Positions 36,888 through 47,283 of a stretch of DNA of 64,000 nt are shown here, piece after piece. Positions within the stretch are counted from its first letter, which is position 1. Each line of letters starts with the position of its first letter. Source of the DNA: Cellulophaga lytica DSM 7489 (GTDB lineage Bacteria > Bacteroidota > Bacteroidia > Flavobacteriales > Flavobacteriaceae). Location of the stretch: positions 3,022,501 through 3,086,500 of the forward strand of contig NC_015167.1 in NCBI RefSeq assembly GCF_000190595.1. Direction: 5' to 3'. Below the pieces are notes generated by a model. That model searched no databases. It was given only the letters and a program-made list of their open reading frames with translations, and was not told where the DNA came from. The position numbers and the translations under genes are program-made.

Positions 36888-39314
36888 TTAACGTAATTCT
36901 GCTCCTAATTTTTTCTCGTAGTTATTTCTAAGTTTAGACATAATTTTGTCTATTTGTTTGTCTTTTAGCGTGTCTTTATCATCAGATAATGTAAAGCTTA
37001 CAGCGTAAGATTTTTTACCTTTTGGTAACTTGTCACCAGTGTAAACATCAAACAAGTTTACTTCTTTTAAAAATTTCTTTTCAGTTTCAAAAGCAATGTC
37101 ATAAAGATCTTTAAAGTTTACTTTTGTATCTAATAGTAACGCAAAATCTCTTTTAACACTTGGGTACTTGCTAATTTCTTTAAAAACAATTGTGTTTTGC
37201 TTGGCTAATTTTATAATATTATCCCAGTTAAAATCGGCAAATAAAACCTCTTGCTTAATGTCAAAATCTGCTGTTATAGATGGTTTAATAACACCAAACT
37301 CTACCACAGCTAATTTATTTGCTTTTAGAGATAAACCTTCTTGAAAAACATCGTTCTCTACAGGAGAAGAACTTGTTTTACGAATACCAAGTTTGCTAAA
37401 CACAGTTTCTATACAAGACTTTAAATAAAAGAAATCTGATTTGTTTTGAGTTGCGTACCAGTTTTCATCTTCTTGTTTACCTGTTAAAAACAGAGACAAG
37501 TGTTTGTTCTCTATTCTTTTGTCTAAGTAGTTGTGGTAAGTTTTACCAAATTCAAAAAACTTAAGGTTTAACTTTTTTCTATTAATGTTGTGTGATATTG
37601 CCTCTAAACCACTAAATAACATAGACTGTCTTAGTACAGATAAGTCTGAGCTAAGTGGATTAAGCATTGCTACAGAATTACTATCTTTTAAGTTTTCTGA
37701 GTGTTTATTGTAATCTATAGTGGTTAAACTATTAGCCATAATCTCGTAAAAACCTTGGCTAGCTAATTGGTTCCCTATTACATTTTGCAATTTGTAATCT
37801 TCAAACCTAGATGTTGTAGCTATAGATGCATTAAGTTTTGTTGTAAAGTTTATGTTGTTGTAACCATAAACTCTAAGTATTTCTTCAATAACATCTACTT
37901 GCCTTTGTACATCTACACGGTAAAAAGGAATAGCAAGTCCCATTCCAGATTCAGAAACATTCTTAACTTTAATATCTAAAGATGTTAAAATAGATTTTAT
38001 GGTTTCTCCGGGTATGTTTTGTCCTATTAATTTGTTTATTTTTTCATAGGTTAAAAACACTTCGTGGTCTTCAACTCTTTTTGGATAAAGCTCTACAATG
38101 TCAGATGTTATGTCACCCCCTGCAATTTCTTTAATTAATGATGCAGCTCTGCGTAGCGCATACTCAACATTTTGTATATCTATACCTCTTTCAAACCTAA
38201 AAGAAGCATCAGTATTTAAACCGTGTCTTTTTGCAGTTTTACGTACAGACACCGGATTAAAGTAAGCACTTTCTAAAAATATTGCTGTAGTATTTTCTGT
38301 AACACCAGAATCTTTTCCTCCTAAAATACCAGCTATACATAGTGGTTTTTCTTCGTCACAAATCATTAAGTCTTCTTCGTGTAGTTCTCTTTCTACATCA
38401 TCTAAAGTTGTAAACTTAGTGCCAGCAGCAACTGTTTTAACTTCTATTTTGTGACCTTTAATTTTATTAGCATCAAAAGCATGTAGTGGTTGCCCTAATT
38501 CATGTAAAACATAATTTGTAGCATCTACAACATTGTTTTTAGGTGTTAATCCTATAGAGCGTAATCTATTTTTTAACCAATCTGGAGAATCTTTAATCTC
38601 TAAATTACTAATTGTAACACCGCAATACCTTGGTGCTAGTTCGTTATTATCTACATCTACAGTAACTTTTAATGATCTATTTTCTACATTAAAGTTTGTT
38701 ACAGGAGGTGTAATTAATTCTTTTTTAATTTCTTGTTGAATTAAACCGGCTCTTAAATCTCTTGCAACACCAAAATGGCTCATTGCATCTGCACGGTTAG
38801 GAGTTAAGCCTATTTCAAAAACAGTATCTAACTCAACCTCAAATATATCTGCACAAGGTGTGCCAGGTGTTAAGTCATCTGCTAAAACCATAATGCCTTC
38901 ATGGCTTTGTCCTAAACCAAGTTCATCCTCGGCGCAAATCATTCCGTGACTTTCTTCACCACGTATTTTTCCTTTTTTTATTTTCCAGGCTTCACCCTCA
39001 GCAGTATATAAAGTAGTGCCAATAGTTGCTACTGGTACTTTTTGCCCTTTGTCTACGTTAGGAGCACCACAAACTATTTGTACAGGAGCATCTGCTCCAA
39101 TATCTACAGTTGTTAATTTAAGTTTATCTGCGTTAGGGTGTTTTACACAAGTTAATACGTGCCCAACCACAATACCTTTTAGTCCGCCTTTAACACTTTC
39201 AAATTCAGAAATGCCTTCTACTTCTAAACCTAAATCTGTTAATAATTCTGCTGTTTTATCAGCTTCCCAATCAATATGTAAAAACTGTTTTAACCAGTTG
39301 TAAGATATTTTCAT
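36888..39314 (-). CDS. pheT: Phenylalanyl-tRNA synthetase beta subunit
   Basis: An 808-residue subunit. The order is a short N-terminal segment, the tRNA-binding OB domain (VVGHVLTCVKHPNADKLKLTTVDIG), the B3/B4 editing domain, B5, the core and a C-terminal ferredoxin-like anticodon-binding domain (SKYPSVKRDFALLLDTKV onward). Length fits the full bacterial form. The alpha subunit gene pheS is not adjacent, as is usual in Bacteroidota. A good promoter lies directly upstream. Confidence 0.96.
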   Translation of the reverse strand: MKISYNWLKQFLHIDWEADKTAELLTDLGLEVEGISEFESVKGGLKGIVVGHVLTCVKHPNADKLKLTTVDIGADAPVQIVCGAPNVDKGQKVPVATIGTTLYTAEGEAWKIKKGKIRGEESHGMICAEDELGLGQSHEGIMVLADDLTPGTPCADIFEVELDTVFEIGLTPNRADAMSHFGVARDLRAGLIQQEIKKELITPPVTNFNVENRSLKVTVDVDNNELAPRYCGVTISNLEIKDSPDWLKNRLRSIGLTPKNNVVDATNYVLHELGQPLHAFDANKIKGHKIEVKTVAAGTKFTTLDDVERELHEEDLMICDEEKPLCIAGILGGKDSGVTENTTAIFLESAYFNPVSVRKTAKRHGLNTDASFRFERGIDIQNVEYALRRAASLIKEIAGGDITSDIVELYPKRVEDHEVFLTYEKINKLIGQNIPGETIKSILTSLDIKVKNVSESGMGLAIPFYRVDVQRQVDVIEEILRVYGYNNINFTTKLNASIATTSRFEDYKLQNVIGNQLASQGFYEIMANSLTTIDYNKHSENLKDSNSVAMLNPLSSDLSVLRQSMLFSGLEAISHNINRKKLNLKFFEFGKTYHNYLDKRIENKHLSLFLTGKQEDENWYATQNKSDFFYLKSCIETVFSKLGIRKTSSSPVENDVFQEGLSLKANKLAVVEFGVIKPSITADFDIKQEVLFADFNWDNIIKLAKQNTIVFKEISKYPSVKRDFALLLDTKVNFKDLYDIAFETEKKFLKEVNLFDVYTGDKLPKGKKSYAVSFTLSDDKDTLKDKQIDKIMSKLRNNYEKKLGAELR

Positions 39315-39332
39315 TTTAAAAATTTAAAACCC

Positions 39333-39363
39333 CAAAGATAGGACAATGAATATAGACATTCAA
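39333..39363 (-). promoter_or_regulatory. pheT promoter
   Basis: Minus strand: TTG at 39363-39361, a 20-base spacer and TATCTTTG at 39340-39333. The predicted start is about 13 bases before the ATG. Confidence 0.65.
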
Positions 39364-39440
39364 CACATATTTACATCAATTGCCTTTTTTTATTGTAAGC
39401 TTTTCAATTATATTACGATTTTTACAAAAACCGCTTTATT

Positions 39441-40682
39441 ATGAAGAAATTAGGAATTTTATTTATTATTTCAATTTTTGTTATTTCTTGTTCAGAACCC
39501 AAAAAAATAACACTGCAAAAGGGCAATTGGTTAGCAAAATTGCAAGTACAAGATAATAAAGACCTACCTTTTTCTTTTTTTATAGATTATAATGACCAGA
39601 ACGAAATTGAAATACAGGTTTTTAATGCTGAAGAAGTAATTACTGTAGATGAAATTGTAGTAAAAAATGACTCTATAACTATTAAAATGCCTGTTTTTGA
39701 AGGATATTTAAAGGGGAAATTTACACCTCATAAAATTACAGGCAATTTTGTAAAAGAAAGTTTAGATAGGGTAGTGCCCTTTACAGCTATATATACTAAT
39801 AATATTTTAGAACGATTTGCAACCACCAATTCTCCAAAAGTAAATGTAACAGGTATATGGGAAACTGTTTTTAGTCCTAATACAAATGAGAGTTACATAG
39901 CTAAAGGTATTTTTAAGCAGGTTGATGCTAAGGTAACAGGTACTTTTAGAACTACAACAGGAGATTATAGGTATTTAGAAGGTGTAGTAGATGGCGATTC
40001 TTTAAAGCTTTCTACTTTTGATGGTGCACACGCATTTTTATTTACAGCTAAAGCTACAGATTCTGTTTTAGAAGGGACTTTTTATTCTGGTAATCATTTT
40101 AAAGAGCCTTTTATTGCAAAAAGAAATAAAAGTTATGAATTGCCTGCGGATACTTCACTTACATATTTAAATGAGGGATATAAAAAATTAGATTTTTCAT
40201 TTCCTGATGAAAATAATAATTTAATTTCTTTAACAGATGCAGCGTATAAAAACAAAGTGGTAATTGTACAAATTATGGGTACTTGGTGTCCTAATTGTTT
40301 AGATGAAACAAAATTTTTAACCGAGTTTTTAACTGAGCACAAGAATAAAGATTTAGAGATAATTTCTTTAGCTTTTGAGTATGCTAAAACTAAGGAAAGT
40401 GCTTTTAACAAAATAAGAAGGTTAAAAGAAAAAGTAAATGTGCCTTACCCAATTTTACTTGCTCAATATGGGAACTCTAGCAAGCAGCAAGCGCAGCAAA
40501 AATTACCTATGTTAAACCATATTTTATCGTACCCAACAACCATATTAATAGATAGAAATGGAGATGTGCGTAAAATACATACAGGTTTTAACGGTCCTGC
40601 TACAGGAGAAAAGTATAAAGAATTTAAAACCGATTTTACAAATACAATAAATAGACTATTAAAAGAAAAATCTACTAAATAA
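39441..40682 (+). CDS. TlpA-like thiol-disulfide oxidoreductase lipoprotein
   Basis: A 413-residue lipoprotein (signal ending FVISC, Cys17). The N-terminal half is a beta-rich domain of the DUF4369-like or lipocalin-like sort, with KVTGTFRTTTGDYRYLEGVVDGD. The C-terminal TlpA/thioredoxin domain (from about residue 255) carries the redox pair Cys283 and Cys286 in GTWCPNC, followed by LISLAFEYA and YPTTILIDRNGDVRKIHTGF. It should act in the periplasm or at the outer membrane, in contrast with the cysteine-free relative at 33010-34404. Its end overlaps leuB by 8 bases. Confidence 0.9.
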   Translation: MKKLGILFIISIFVISCSEPKKITLQKGNWLAKLQVQDNKDLPFSFFIDYNDQNEIEIQVFNAEEVITVDEIVVKNDSITIKMPVFEGYLKGKFTPHKITGNFVKESLDRVVPFTAIYTNNILERFATTNSPKVNVTGIWETVFSPNTNESYIAKGIFKQVDAKVTGTFRTTTGDYRYLEGVVDGDSLKLSTFDGAHAFLFTAKATDSVLEGTFYSGNHFKEPFIAKRNKSYELPADTSLTYLNEGYKKLDFSFPDENNNLISLTDAAYKNKVVIVQIMGTWCPNCLDETKFLTEFLTEHKNKDLEIISLAFEYAKTKESAFNKIRRLKEKVNVPYPILLAQYGNSSKQQAQQKLPMLNHILSYPTTILIDRNGDVRKIHTGFNGPATGEKYKEFKTDFTNTINRLLKEKSTK

Positions 40683-41793
40683 TAGTAGATTTTCCTAAGC
40701 CTATGTTTTCATTGTTTAAATGTAAATACTCATCTGTATCTACAATGCTATTAGCAATATAGTCACCCACATAATCTGTTCCTAAAGTGCTGTCTGCATT
40801 TAAATCTGGTGTAACTACGTTGTTTAGTATTGCGTTTTCTACAGCCATATGTATAGCTTGTGCCTCTTCAATTAAACCGTGATGTTCTAGCAACATTGCA
40901 GCAGACAAAATTGCTGCTATAGGGTTAGCAATATCTAAACCGGTTGCTTGCGGAAAAGACCCGTGTATAGGTTCAAACATTGCGTTGTCTGCGCCTACAG
41001 ATGCAGAAGCAAGTAAACCAATAGAACCTGTAATAACACTAGCCTCATCAGAAATAATGTCACCAAACATATTATTGGTTAAAATAACATCAAACTGTGA
41101 TGGGTTTAAAATCATTTGCATAGCAGCATTATCAACAAATAGAAAGTCTAACTCTATTTCTGGGTAACTTTCACCTATTCTTGTAACTACTTTGCGCCAT
41201 AATCTAGATGACTCCAAAACATTTGCTTTGTCTACAAGTGTTACTTTTTTTCTTCTGCTTTTAGCAGCTTTAAATGCTAAATGTGCAATTCTGCTTATTT
41301 CCTTTTCAGAATACTCACATAGGTCAGAAGCTACTGTTCCTTTTTCATTTATTTTTTTCTCTCCAAAATAAATGCCGCCAGTTAACTCTCTGTAAATAGT
41401 AAAATCTACTCCAGAAACAATTTCTTTTTTTAGTGGAGACCTATCTATTAAGCTTTGGTATACACGTACAGGTCTAATGTTGCTAAATAAACCTAATTCT
41501 TTTCTAAGTTTAAGTAAGCCTTGCTCTGGACGTACTTTAGCATTAGGATCATTGTCGTATTTTGGGTCGCCAATAGCGCCAAATAAAACAGCATCAGAAT
41601 TTTTACAAAGTTCCAAGGTTTCATCTGGTAATGGGGTACCAGTTTGGTCTATGGCAGTAGCACCAACTAAAGCAGGGGAAAAGGTGAAATGGTGATTAAA
41701 AGTAGTCTCTACAGATTGTAGACATTTAACTGCTTGTGCAAGAACCTCTGGTCCTATACCATCACCGCTAAGAAGAGCTATTTTTAAGTTCAT
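40675..41793 (-). CDS. leuB: 3-isopropylmalate dehydrogenase
   Basis: A 372-residue NAD-dependent beta-decarboxylating dehydrogenase of leucine synthesis. Motifs are LLSGDGIGPEV at the N-terminus, VLFGAIGDPKYD, LRKELGLFSNIRPV, YRELTGGIYFG, and VDNAAMQMILNPSQFDVILTNNMFGDIISDEAS with the cofactor and metal residues. It follows leuA after 2 bases. Its 3' end overlaps the convergent TlpA-like gene by 8 bases. leuC and leuD are not in the window. Confidence 0.95.
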   Translation of the reverse strand: MNLKIALLSGDGIGPEVLAQAVKCLQSVETTFNHHFTFSPALVGATAIDQTGTPLPDETLELCKNSDAVLFGAIGDPKYDNDPNAKVRPEQGLLKLRKELGLFSNIRPVRVYQSLIDRSPLKKEIVSGVDFTIYRELTGGIYFGEKKINEKGTVASDLCEYSEKEISRIAHLAFKAAKSRRKKVTLVDKANVLESSRLWRKVVTRIGESYPEIELDFLFVDNAAMQMILNPSQFDVILTNNMFGDIISDEASVITGSIGLLASASVGADNAMFEPIHGSFPQATGLDIANPIAAILSAAMLLEHHGLIEEAQAIHMAVENAILNNVVTPDLNADSTLGTDYVGDYIANSIVDTDEYLHLNNENIGLGKSTII

Positions 41794-41795
41794 AA

Positions 41796-42968
41796 TTATA
41801 CCGTTGTTTCTATTTCTATTTTACAGACACTTATTATTTCGTGTATGTCTTCATCAACTACTTCTTTCTTTCTATCAGCATAGTTTAAAAACTCAGTATA
41901 AACAACATCTAATTGTGTTTTAGTAAGTTCATAACCTATATTTTTTGCTCTATATGCTAAAGCAGCTCTACCGCTACGTGCAGTAAGTACTATAGAAGAT
42001 TCATTAACACCAACATCTGCGGGATCTATAATTTCGTACGTTTCTCTATTTTTAATTACTCCGTCTTGGTGTATACCAGAACTATGAGCAAAAGCATTTG
42101 CACCAACAATAGCTTTGTTAGGTTGTACAGGCATTCCCATTTTGTTAGAAACCATTAAACTGGTGTCATACAATAACTTGCTGTTAATGTCTGTATCTAA
42201 GTTAAGGTTAGGGTGTTGTCTTAAAATCATAACAACTTCTTCTAAAGAAGTGTTACCGGCACGTTCTCCAATGCCGTTTATTGTACATTCTATTTGCCTT
42301 GCACCATTCATAACACCGGCAATAGAGTTGGCAGTGGCTAAGCCTAAATCGTTATGGCAATGGCAAGATAAAATAGCCTTGTGTATACCTTCTACATTTT
42401 CGTATAAGTATTTCATTTTTGCACCATATTCTTCAGGTAAACAATATCCTGTGGTGTCTGGTATATTTAATACAGTTGCACCAGCTTTTACAACAGCAGA
42501 GCATACTTTTGCTAAAAACTCATTGTCTGTTCTACCAGCATCTTCTGCATAAAACTCTACATCTTCTACAAATGTTTTTGCATATTTTACAGCTGCTACA
42601 GCTCGTTCTATAATTTGCTCTTTATTAGAGTTAAATTTGTGTTTAATATGAGATTCAGATGTGCCAATCCCTGTATGTATTCTTGGTCTTTTAGCATATT
42701 TTACAGCTTCAGCAGCAACTTCTATATCTTTTTTCACTGCCCTTGTTAATCCACAAACTGTTGCATTTTTAACTAATTTAGATATTTCCATTACAGAATT
42801 AAAATCTCCTGGACTAGATATAGGGAAACCAGCTTCAATAACATCTACTCCCAATAAGTCTAAACGCTCTGCTATTATTAGCTTTTGCTTAGCGTCTAAC
42901 TTACATCCTGGGACTTGCTCTCCGTCTCTTAACGTGGTGTCAAATATTTGAACTTTATCTTTACTCAT
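41796..42968 (-). CDS. leuA: 2-isopropylmalate synthase, short form without regulatory domain
   Basis: A 390-residue enzyme that condenses acetyl-CoA with 2-oxoisovalerate. The TIM barrel shows [44 protein letters not shown] and [15 protein letters not shown], all standard. It ends near residue 390, whereas the full bacterial type is about 510 residues. The C-terminal leucine-binding domain is missing, so feedback inhibition by that route is not expected. Short LeuA proteins are common in Bacteroidota. It is the first gene of a two-gene leuA-leuB unit. Confidence 0.9.
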   Translation of the reverse strand: MSKDKVQIFDTTLRDGEQVPGCKLDAKQKLIIAERLDLLGVDVIEAGFPISSPGDFNSVMEISKLVKNATVCGLTRAVKKDIEVAAEAVKYAKRPRIHTGIGTSESHIKHKFNSNKEQIIERAVAAVKYAKTFVEDVEFYAEDAGRTDNEFLAKVCSAVVKAGATVLNIPDTTGYCLPEEYGAKMKYLYENVEGIHKAILSCHCHNDLGLATANSIAGVMNGARQIECTINGIGERAGNTSLEEVVMILRQHPNLNLDTDINSKLLYDTSLMVSNKMGMPVQPNKAIVGANAFAHSSGIHQDGVIKNRETYEIIDPADVGVNESSIVLTARSGRAALAYRAKNIGYELTKTQLDVVYTEFLNYADRKKEVVDEDIHEIISVCKIEIETTV

Positions 42969-43114
42969 TTTATTTATTTAATTTTGGGCTGCTATACGAA
43001 TATATAGTCCTTTATTATTAATATTGAATCAACAAAAAAACATTTACAACGTTTAAGTGGTTTTTGTAAATATTAATTATTTGATAATCAGTTATTTAAA
43101 TTGAATTTTTTACG

Positions 43115-44659
43115 ATGACAACTCCTCATAAAGATGCCTTGTTTGTATTGGTAAAGTCGCTTTCTAAGTCAGAAAAGCGACAGTTTAAGTTGTATGTAGG
43201 TCGCTTAGGAGTTAACACAGATGCAAAATTTTTGTCTCTTTTTAATCTTTTAGATAAGGCTAAAACATATAATGAAAAAGTAATTTTAGATAGTGGTATA
43301 GTTAAAAAAGCACAACTATCTAACCTTAAAGCACACCTTTACAAACAAATTTTAGTTAGTTTAAGGTTAAACCCTGTAAACCAAAATATACGTGTACAAA
43401 TTAGAGAGCAACTAGATTTTGCAACTATTTTATATCAAAAAGGGCTGTATAAGCAAAGCTTAAAGCTTTTAGATAAAGTAAAAGGCATAGCAATAGAAAA
43501 CGAAGAAAAAAATATTGCTTATGAAATTGTTGAGTTAGAAAAAATTATAGAAACTCAATACATAACGCGTAGTATACCAGACAGGGCTAATGAGCTTGCT
43601 ATACAAGCTAAAGAATTATCTGCACATAATGTAATGACAAGTAAACTTAGTAACTTGTCTCTGCAGTTGTACGGTATGATGTTAAAAGTGGGTTATGTAC
43701 GTAGTGATGAAGATTTAAAGAAAGTGAAAACATACTTTAATGATCATTTACCTATTTACAATATTGAAGATTTAGGTTTTAGAGAAAAACTGTGGTTATA
43801 CAAGGCTTATTTGTGGTACAGTTTTTTAACACAAGATTTTTTATCTTGTTACAAATATGCTAACAAATGGGTAGATCTTTTTTATGACAATAAAGAAATG
43901 ATTTACCTAAATCCTGTTTTCTTTCTAAAGGGAAATCATTACTTATTAGAGTCATTATTTTATGTAAAATACAGCACTCAATTTAAAGCTACATTAACAA
44001 AAATGGAAGCTATGATAGAGAGTAAGAGCTTTCCAAAAAACGATAATATTTCTTCGTTAGCATTTTTGTATTTGAATTCAAATAAATTAAATCAGCACTT
44101 TTTAGAGGGTACTTTTGAAAAAGGCTTGTATTTGGTGCGTATTGTGGAGTACGGTATAAATAAGCATAAAGACCGTATAGACCAGCATCATATTATGCTT
44201 TTATACTACAAATGCGCTTGTTTGTATTTTGGTATAGGAGATAATAAAATGTGTATACAATACTTGAAAAAGATAATTAATAACAAAAATTTAAAAATGA
44301 GAGAAGATTTAATGTGCTTTTCTCGAGTATTAAGTTTAGTTGCGCATTATGAAGCAGGTATGGATTACCATTTAGAAGTACAACTTAAAAGCACCTATAA
44401 GTTTTTAATTAAAATGAATGATATGCACGCTGTGCAAAAGGAGATGATAAAATTTCTTAGAAACTTACGAGATATTTATCCTACAGATTTGCGCAACGAA
44501 TTTAAAAAATTGCATACCGAGCTAAAGAAGTATGAAAATCATCCATACGAAAAAAGAGCCTTTTTGTATTTAGATATTATTTCTTGGTTAGAGAGTCATT
44601 TATATAACAAACCAGTTGGAGAAATTGTACGAGAAAAAGCTAAAAAATTAACACGATAA
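43115..44659 (+). CDS. Conserved alpha-solenoid protein, unknown function
   Basis: A 514-residue, apparently cytoplasmic, almost wholly helical protein. TPR-like units are visible at about 110-200 and 330-430 (LYQKGLYKQSLKLLDKVK is the clearest). The opening MTTPHKDALFVLVKSLSKSEKRQFKLYVGRLG seems conserved in Flavobacteria. I do not recognise a named family or a catalytic motif. It is a single-gene unit, divergent from leuA and ending against the pseudouridine synthase gene with 1 base between. Confidence 0.65.
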   Translation: MTTPHKDALFVLVKSLSKSEKRQFKLYVGRLGVNTDAKFLSLFNLLDKAKTYNEKVILDSGIVKKAQLSNLKAHLYKQILVSLRLNPVNQNIRVQIREQLDFATILYQKGLYKQSLKLLDKVKGIAIENEEKNIAYEIVELEKIIETQYITRSIPDRANELAIQAKELSAHNVMTSKLSNLSLQLYGMMLKVGYVRSDEDLKKVKTYFNDHLPIYNIEDLGFREKLWLYKAYLWYSFLTQDFLSCYKYANKWVDLFYDNKEMIYLNPVFFLKGNHYLLESLFYVKYSTQFKATLTKMEAMIESKSFPKNDNISSLAFLYLNSNKLNQHFLEGTFEKGLYLVRIVEYGINKHKDRIDQHHIMLLYYKCACLYFGIGDNKMCIQYLKKIINNKNLKMREDLMCFSRVLSLVAHYEAGMDYHLEVQLKSTYKFLIKMNDMHAVQKEMIKFLRNLRDIYPTDLRNEFKKLHTELKKYENHPYEKRAFLYLDIISWLESHLYNKPVGEIVREKAKKLTR

Positions 44660-44660
44660 A

Positions 44661-45359
44661 TTAAGAGCAAGCATCCCAAATAGGATCTTTAGGTAAAGGA
44701 GCTGTGATTTCTAATGGCTCCTTTTTTACAGGGTGAATAAAAGAAAGTTTACGAGCGTGTAAATGTATACCACCATCAGTATTACTACGATTAAATCCGT
44801 ATTTTAAATCGCCTTTAATTGGGCATCCTATACCAGATAATTGTGATCTAATTTGATGATGTCTTCCTGTTTGTAAATTTATTTCTAGCAAGTAATAATT
44901 ATCTAACTTTTTAAGTATTGTATAGTCTAAAATAGCTTTTTTACTGTCTGGTACTTCTTTTATGTTAGCGTAAGACTTGTTTTGTTTGGTGTTACGTTTT
45001 AGGTAATGTACAAGAGTTTCATTATTTTTTTTGGGCTGCTGTTTTACTACAGCCCAATATGTTTTTTTAGCATCTTTTTCTGCAAATAGTTTATTTAAAC
45101 GTGGTAATGCTTTAGATGTTTTTGCAAAAACTACAATACCTGTAGTGGGCCTATCTAACCTATGTGCAACGCCAAGGTATACATTGCCCGGTTTATTGTA
45201 TTTTTCTTTTATATACGCTTTTACAATATCACTTAGTGGGGCATCACCCGTTTTGTCTCCTTGTACAATGTCTCCAACACGCTTATTAATAGCAATAATG
45301 TGGTTGTCTTCATACAATACCTGAAGATTTTGAGGAGTAGAAACTTCTTTTTTTTGCAA
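44661..45359 (-). CDS. RluA-family pseudouridine synthase without S4 domain
   Basis: A 232-residue enzyme that isomerises uridine in RNA. The catalytic aspartate is Asp69 in HRLDRPTTGIVVFAKT. Further motifs are KTYWAVV, LQTGRHHQIRSQLSGIGCPIKGDLKYG and HLHARKLSFIHPV. It lacks the N-terminal S4 domain of RluC/RluD, so it could be an rRNA or tRNA enzyme of another subgroup; the target is not predictable. It follows panB after 40 bases. Confidence 0.9.
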   Translation of the reverse strand: MQKKEVSTPQNLQVLYEDNHIIAINKRVGDIVQGDKTGDAPLSDIVKAYIKEKYNKPGNVYLGVAHRLDRPTTGIVVFAKTSKALPRLNKLFAEKDAKKTYWAVVKQQPKKNNETLVHYLKRNTKQNKSYANIKEVPDSKKAILDYTILKKLDNYYLLEINLQTGRHHQIRSQLSGIGCPIKGDLKYGFNRSNTDGGIHLHARKLSFIHPVKKEPLEITAPLPKDPIWDACS

Positions 45360-45399
45360 AATAGATTGTTATTTAAAAAAATGTAAGAGCAAAAACTTT

Positions 45400-46218
45400 T
45401 TAGTATTGCTCCTCTTCATTAGGGAAGTCTTTAGTTTTTACATCATCTACGTATTGCGAAATTGCAGAACCCATTTCTTCATACAAATTCATATAACGCC
45501 TTAAAAAACGAGGGTTAAATTCCTTTGTCATACCCAAAAGATCATGTATAACTAATACTTGCCCATCTACATCACCACCAGCACCAATACCAATTACAGG
45601 TATAGTTAAACTTTCTGCAACTTCTTTAGCAAGTGTAGCTGGTATTTTTTCTAAAACAATAGCAAAACACCCTAATTTTTGAAGTAATAAAGCATCTTCT
45701 TTAAGCTTTTTAGCTTCTGCTTCTTCTTTAGCTCTTACTGTATATGTGCCAAATTTGTATATAGATTGTGGTGTTAACCCTAAATGTCCCATAACAGGTA
45801 TGCCAGCGTTAAGTATACGTTTTACAGAATCTTTAATTTCTATACCTCCTTCTACTTTTATAGCGTGTGCACCACTTTCTTTCATAATACGTATTGCAGA
45901 ACGCAGAGCTTCTTTTGGGTCACTCTGGTAACTACCAAAAGGAATATCAACAACAACTAAACATCTGTTAATAGCTCTTATTACAGAAGAAGCGTGGTAT
46001 ATCATTTGGTCTAATGTAATAGGTAAAGTAGTTTCATGACCAGCCATAACATTACTGGCAGAATCACCAACTAAAATTACATCTACATTAGCGTCATCTA
46101 TAATTTTAGCCATAGAGTAATCATAGGCAGTAAGCATAGAAATGCGTTCTCCGTTTTTCTTCATATCTACGAGCGACTTAACGGTTACTCGTTTGTATTC
46201 TTTTTTGGCAACTGACAT
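45400..46218 (-). CDS. panB: 3-methyl-2-oxobutanoate hydroxymethyltransferase
   Basis: A 272-residue enzyme that makes ketopantoate for coenzyme A synthesis. It has the conserved stretches [63 protein letters not shown] and the ending [23 protein letters not shown]. Length is standard. It probably forms an operon with the downstream pseudouridine synthase gene. panC and panD are not nearby. Confidence 0.96.
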   Translation of the reverse strand: MSVAKKEYKRVTVKSLVDMKKNGERISMLTAYDYSMAKIIDDANVDVILVGDSASNVMAGHETTLPITLDQMIYHASSVIRAINRCLVVVDIPFGSYQSDPKEALRSAIRIMKESGAHAIKVEGGIEIKDSVKRILNAGIPVMGHLGLTPQSIYKFGTYTVRAKEEAEAKKLKEDALLLQKLGCFAIVLEKIPATLAKEVAESLTIPVIGIGAGGDVDGQVLVIHDLLGMTKEFNPRFLRRYMNLYEEMGSAISQYVDDVKTKDFPNEEEQY

Positions 46219-46330
46219 TGTAAGTTTTATTTAGTTTAGATGGGTTAAAATTATGAAAAAAGATTAAGAATTACTGTGTTTATCAAACTTAAGAATGTGA
46301 TATATTTTTTATAAATTAATAAAAATTAAT

Positions 46331-46786
46331 ATGATGAAAAATATTTTACTCACATTTGCAATCTTATTTAGTGCTTTTGTATCTGCACAAGCTAACGAAG
46401 TTGATGTTAAAAATACAATAAACTTGTTTTTTGACGCTTTTCATAAGCAAGATTCGGTGCAATTAAAAGCGGTAGCTACTAACACTGTTATATTACAAAC
46501 TATAGGAGCAGATAAAGATGGTAATACAGTTGTAAAAACAGAGAGTTATTCAGATTTTATAAAAAACATTGTAAGTATACCTGAAGAAGTAAATTTTAAA
46601 GAAAAGTTAACTTCATATACCATTAAGATAGATGGAGATATGGCCAATGCTTGGACAGAGTATGAATTTTGGCTAAATGGAAAATTTAGTCACTGTGGTG
46701 TAAATTCTTTTCAGTTATTTAAGGATAATGGTGAGTGGAAAATTATTTATTTAATAGATACAAGACGTAAAAAAGGGTGTAATTAA
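46331..46786 (+). CDS. Secreted NTF2/SnoaL-like protein
   Basis: A 151-residue protein with a signal peptide (cleavage near VSAQA) and an NTF2-like fold: the helix NTINLFFDAFHKQDSVQLKAV is followed by beta strands ending in FQLFKDNGEWKIIYLIDTRRKKG. This matches the DUF4440/SnoaL-like group of small periplasmic proteins. The catalytic role is unknown and two cysteines could form a disulfide. Single gene; 2 bases separate it from the convergent membrane protein gene. Confidence 0.8.
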   Translation: MMKNILLTFAILFSAFVSAQANEVDVKNTINLFFDAFHKQDSVQLKAVATNTVILQTIGADKDGNTVVKTESYSDFIKNIVSIPEEVNFKEKLTSYTIKIDGDMANAWTEYEFWLNGKFSHCGVNSFQLFKDNGEWKIIYLIDTRRKKGCN

Positions 46787-46788
46787 TG

Positions 46789-47280
46789 TTAAGTTATTAC
46801 ATCATTTTCTCTTTTAAACTGTTCTCTTTGTTCTCCCTTAAGTTGTAACTGTTGTTCTATTTTATTTTTTGTTGGTCTTAAAAATAAAAAGTAAACAATA
46901 ATAGCTACGGTAATGGCTAGGTAAAGTAAGTTGCTTTTAAATAAAGAAAATAGTAAACAAATAAAAGCTGCACCTTCTATAAAAGCGTATTTAAACAATA
47001 GAGCAGATTGGTAAACGTCTAGTTTTTGTTTTAATGATTTTTTATTTAAAACAGGTTCTATCTTCTTTTTAAAAACATAGTTGCCTAAAAAAATACCTGT
47101 AATAGCTACAAGCGGTACTAGTACAATATAAATACTGTTGGTTGGTATGTTAAATTCCCATTTTTGTTGTTGATAATACATAACAGCTGTAAAAAATATT
47201 AAACCAACAGAAAAGGCAATGTGCATTACAGACATTACCTTTAAAAATCCTTTAAATGTTAGTGAGTTTCTGTCCTCCAT
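46789..47280 (-). CDS. Small integral membrane protein, unknown function
   Basis: A 163-residue protein with four hydrophobic helices at about residues 12-31, 43-63, 90-110 and 115-133, and a charged C-terminal tail (KIEQQLQLKGEQREQFKRENDV). I do not recognise the family. It starts 3 bases after the stop of the peptidase gene, so it belongs to the sdaA-peptidase transcript, but no joint role is clear. Confidence 0.7.
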   Translation of the reverse strand: MEDRNSLTFKGFLKVMSVMHIAFSVGLIFFTAVMYYQQQKWEFNIPTNSIYIVLVPLVAITGIFLGNYVFKKKIEPVLNKKSLKQKLDVYQSALLFKYAFIEGAAFICLLFSLFKSNLLYLAITVAIIVYFLFLRPTKNKIEQQLQLKGEQREQFKRENDVIT

Positions 47281-47283
47281 AGT

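Noticed and set aside
42115-42552. A 145-residue frame on the plus strand
   Set aside because: It lies wholly inside leuA on the opposite strand, with no family features.
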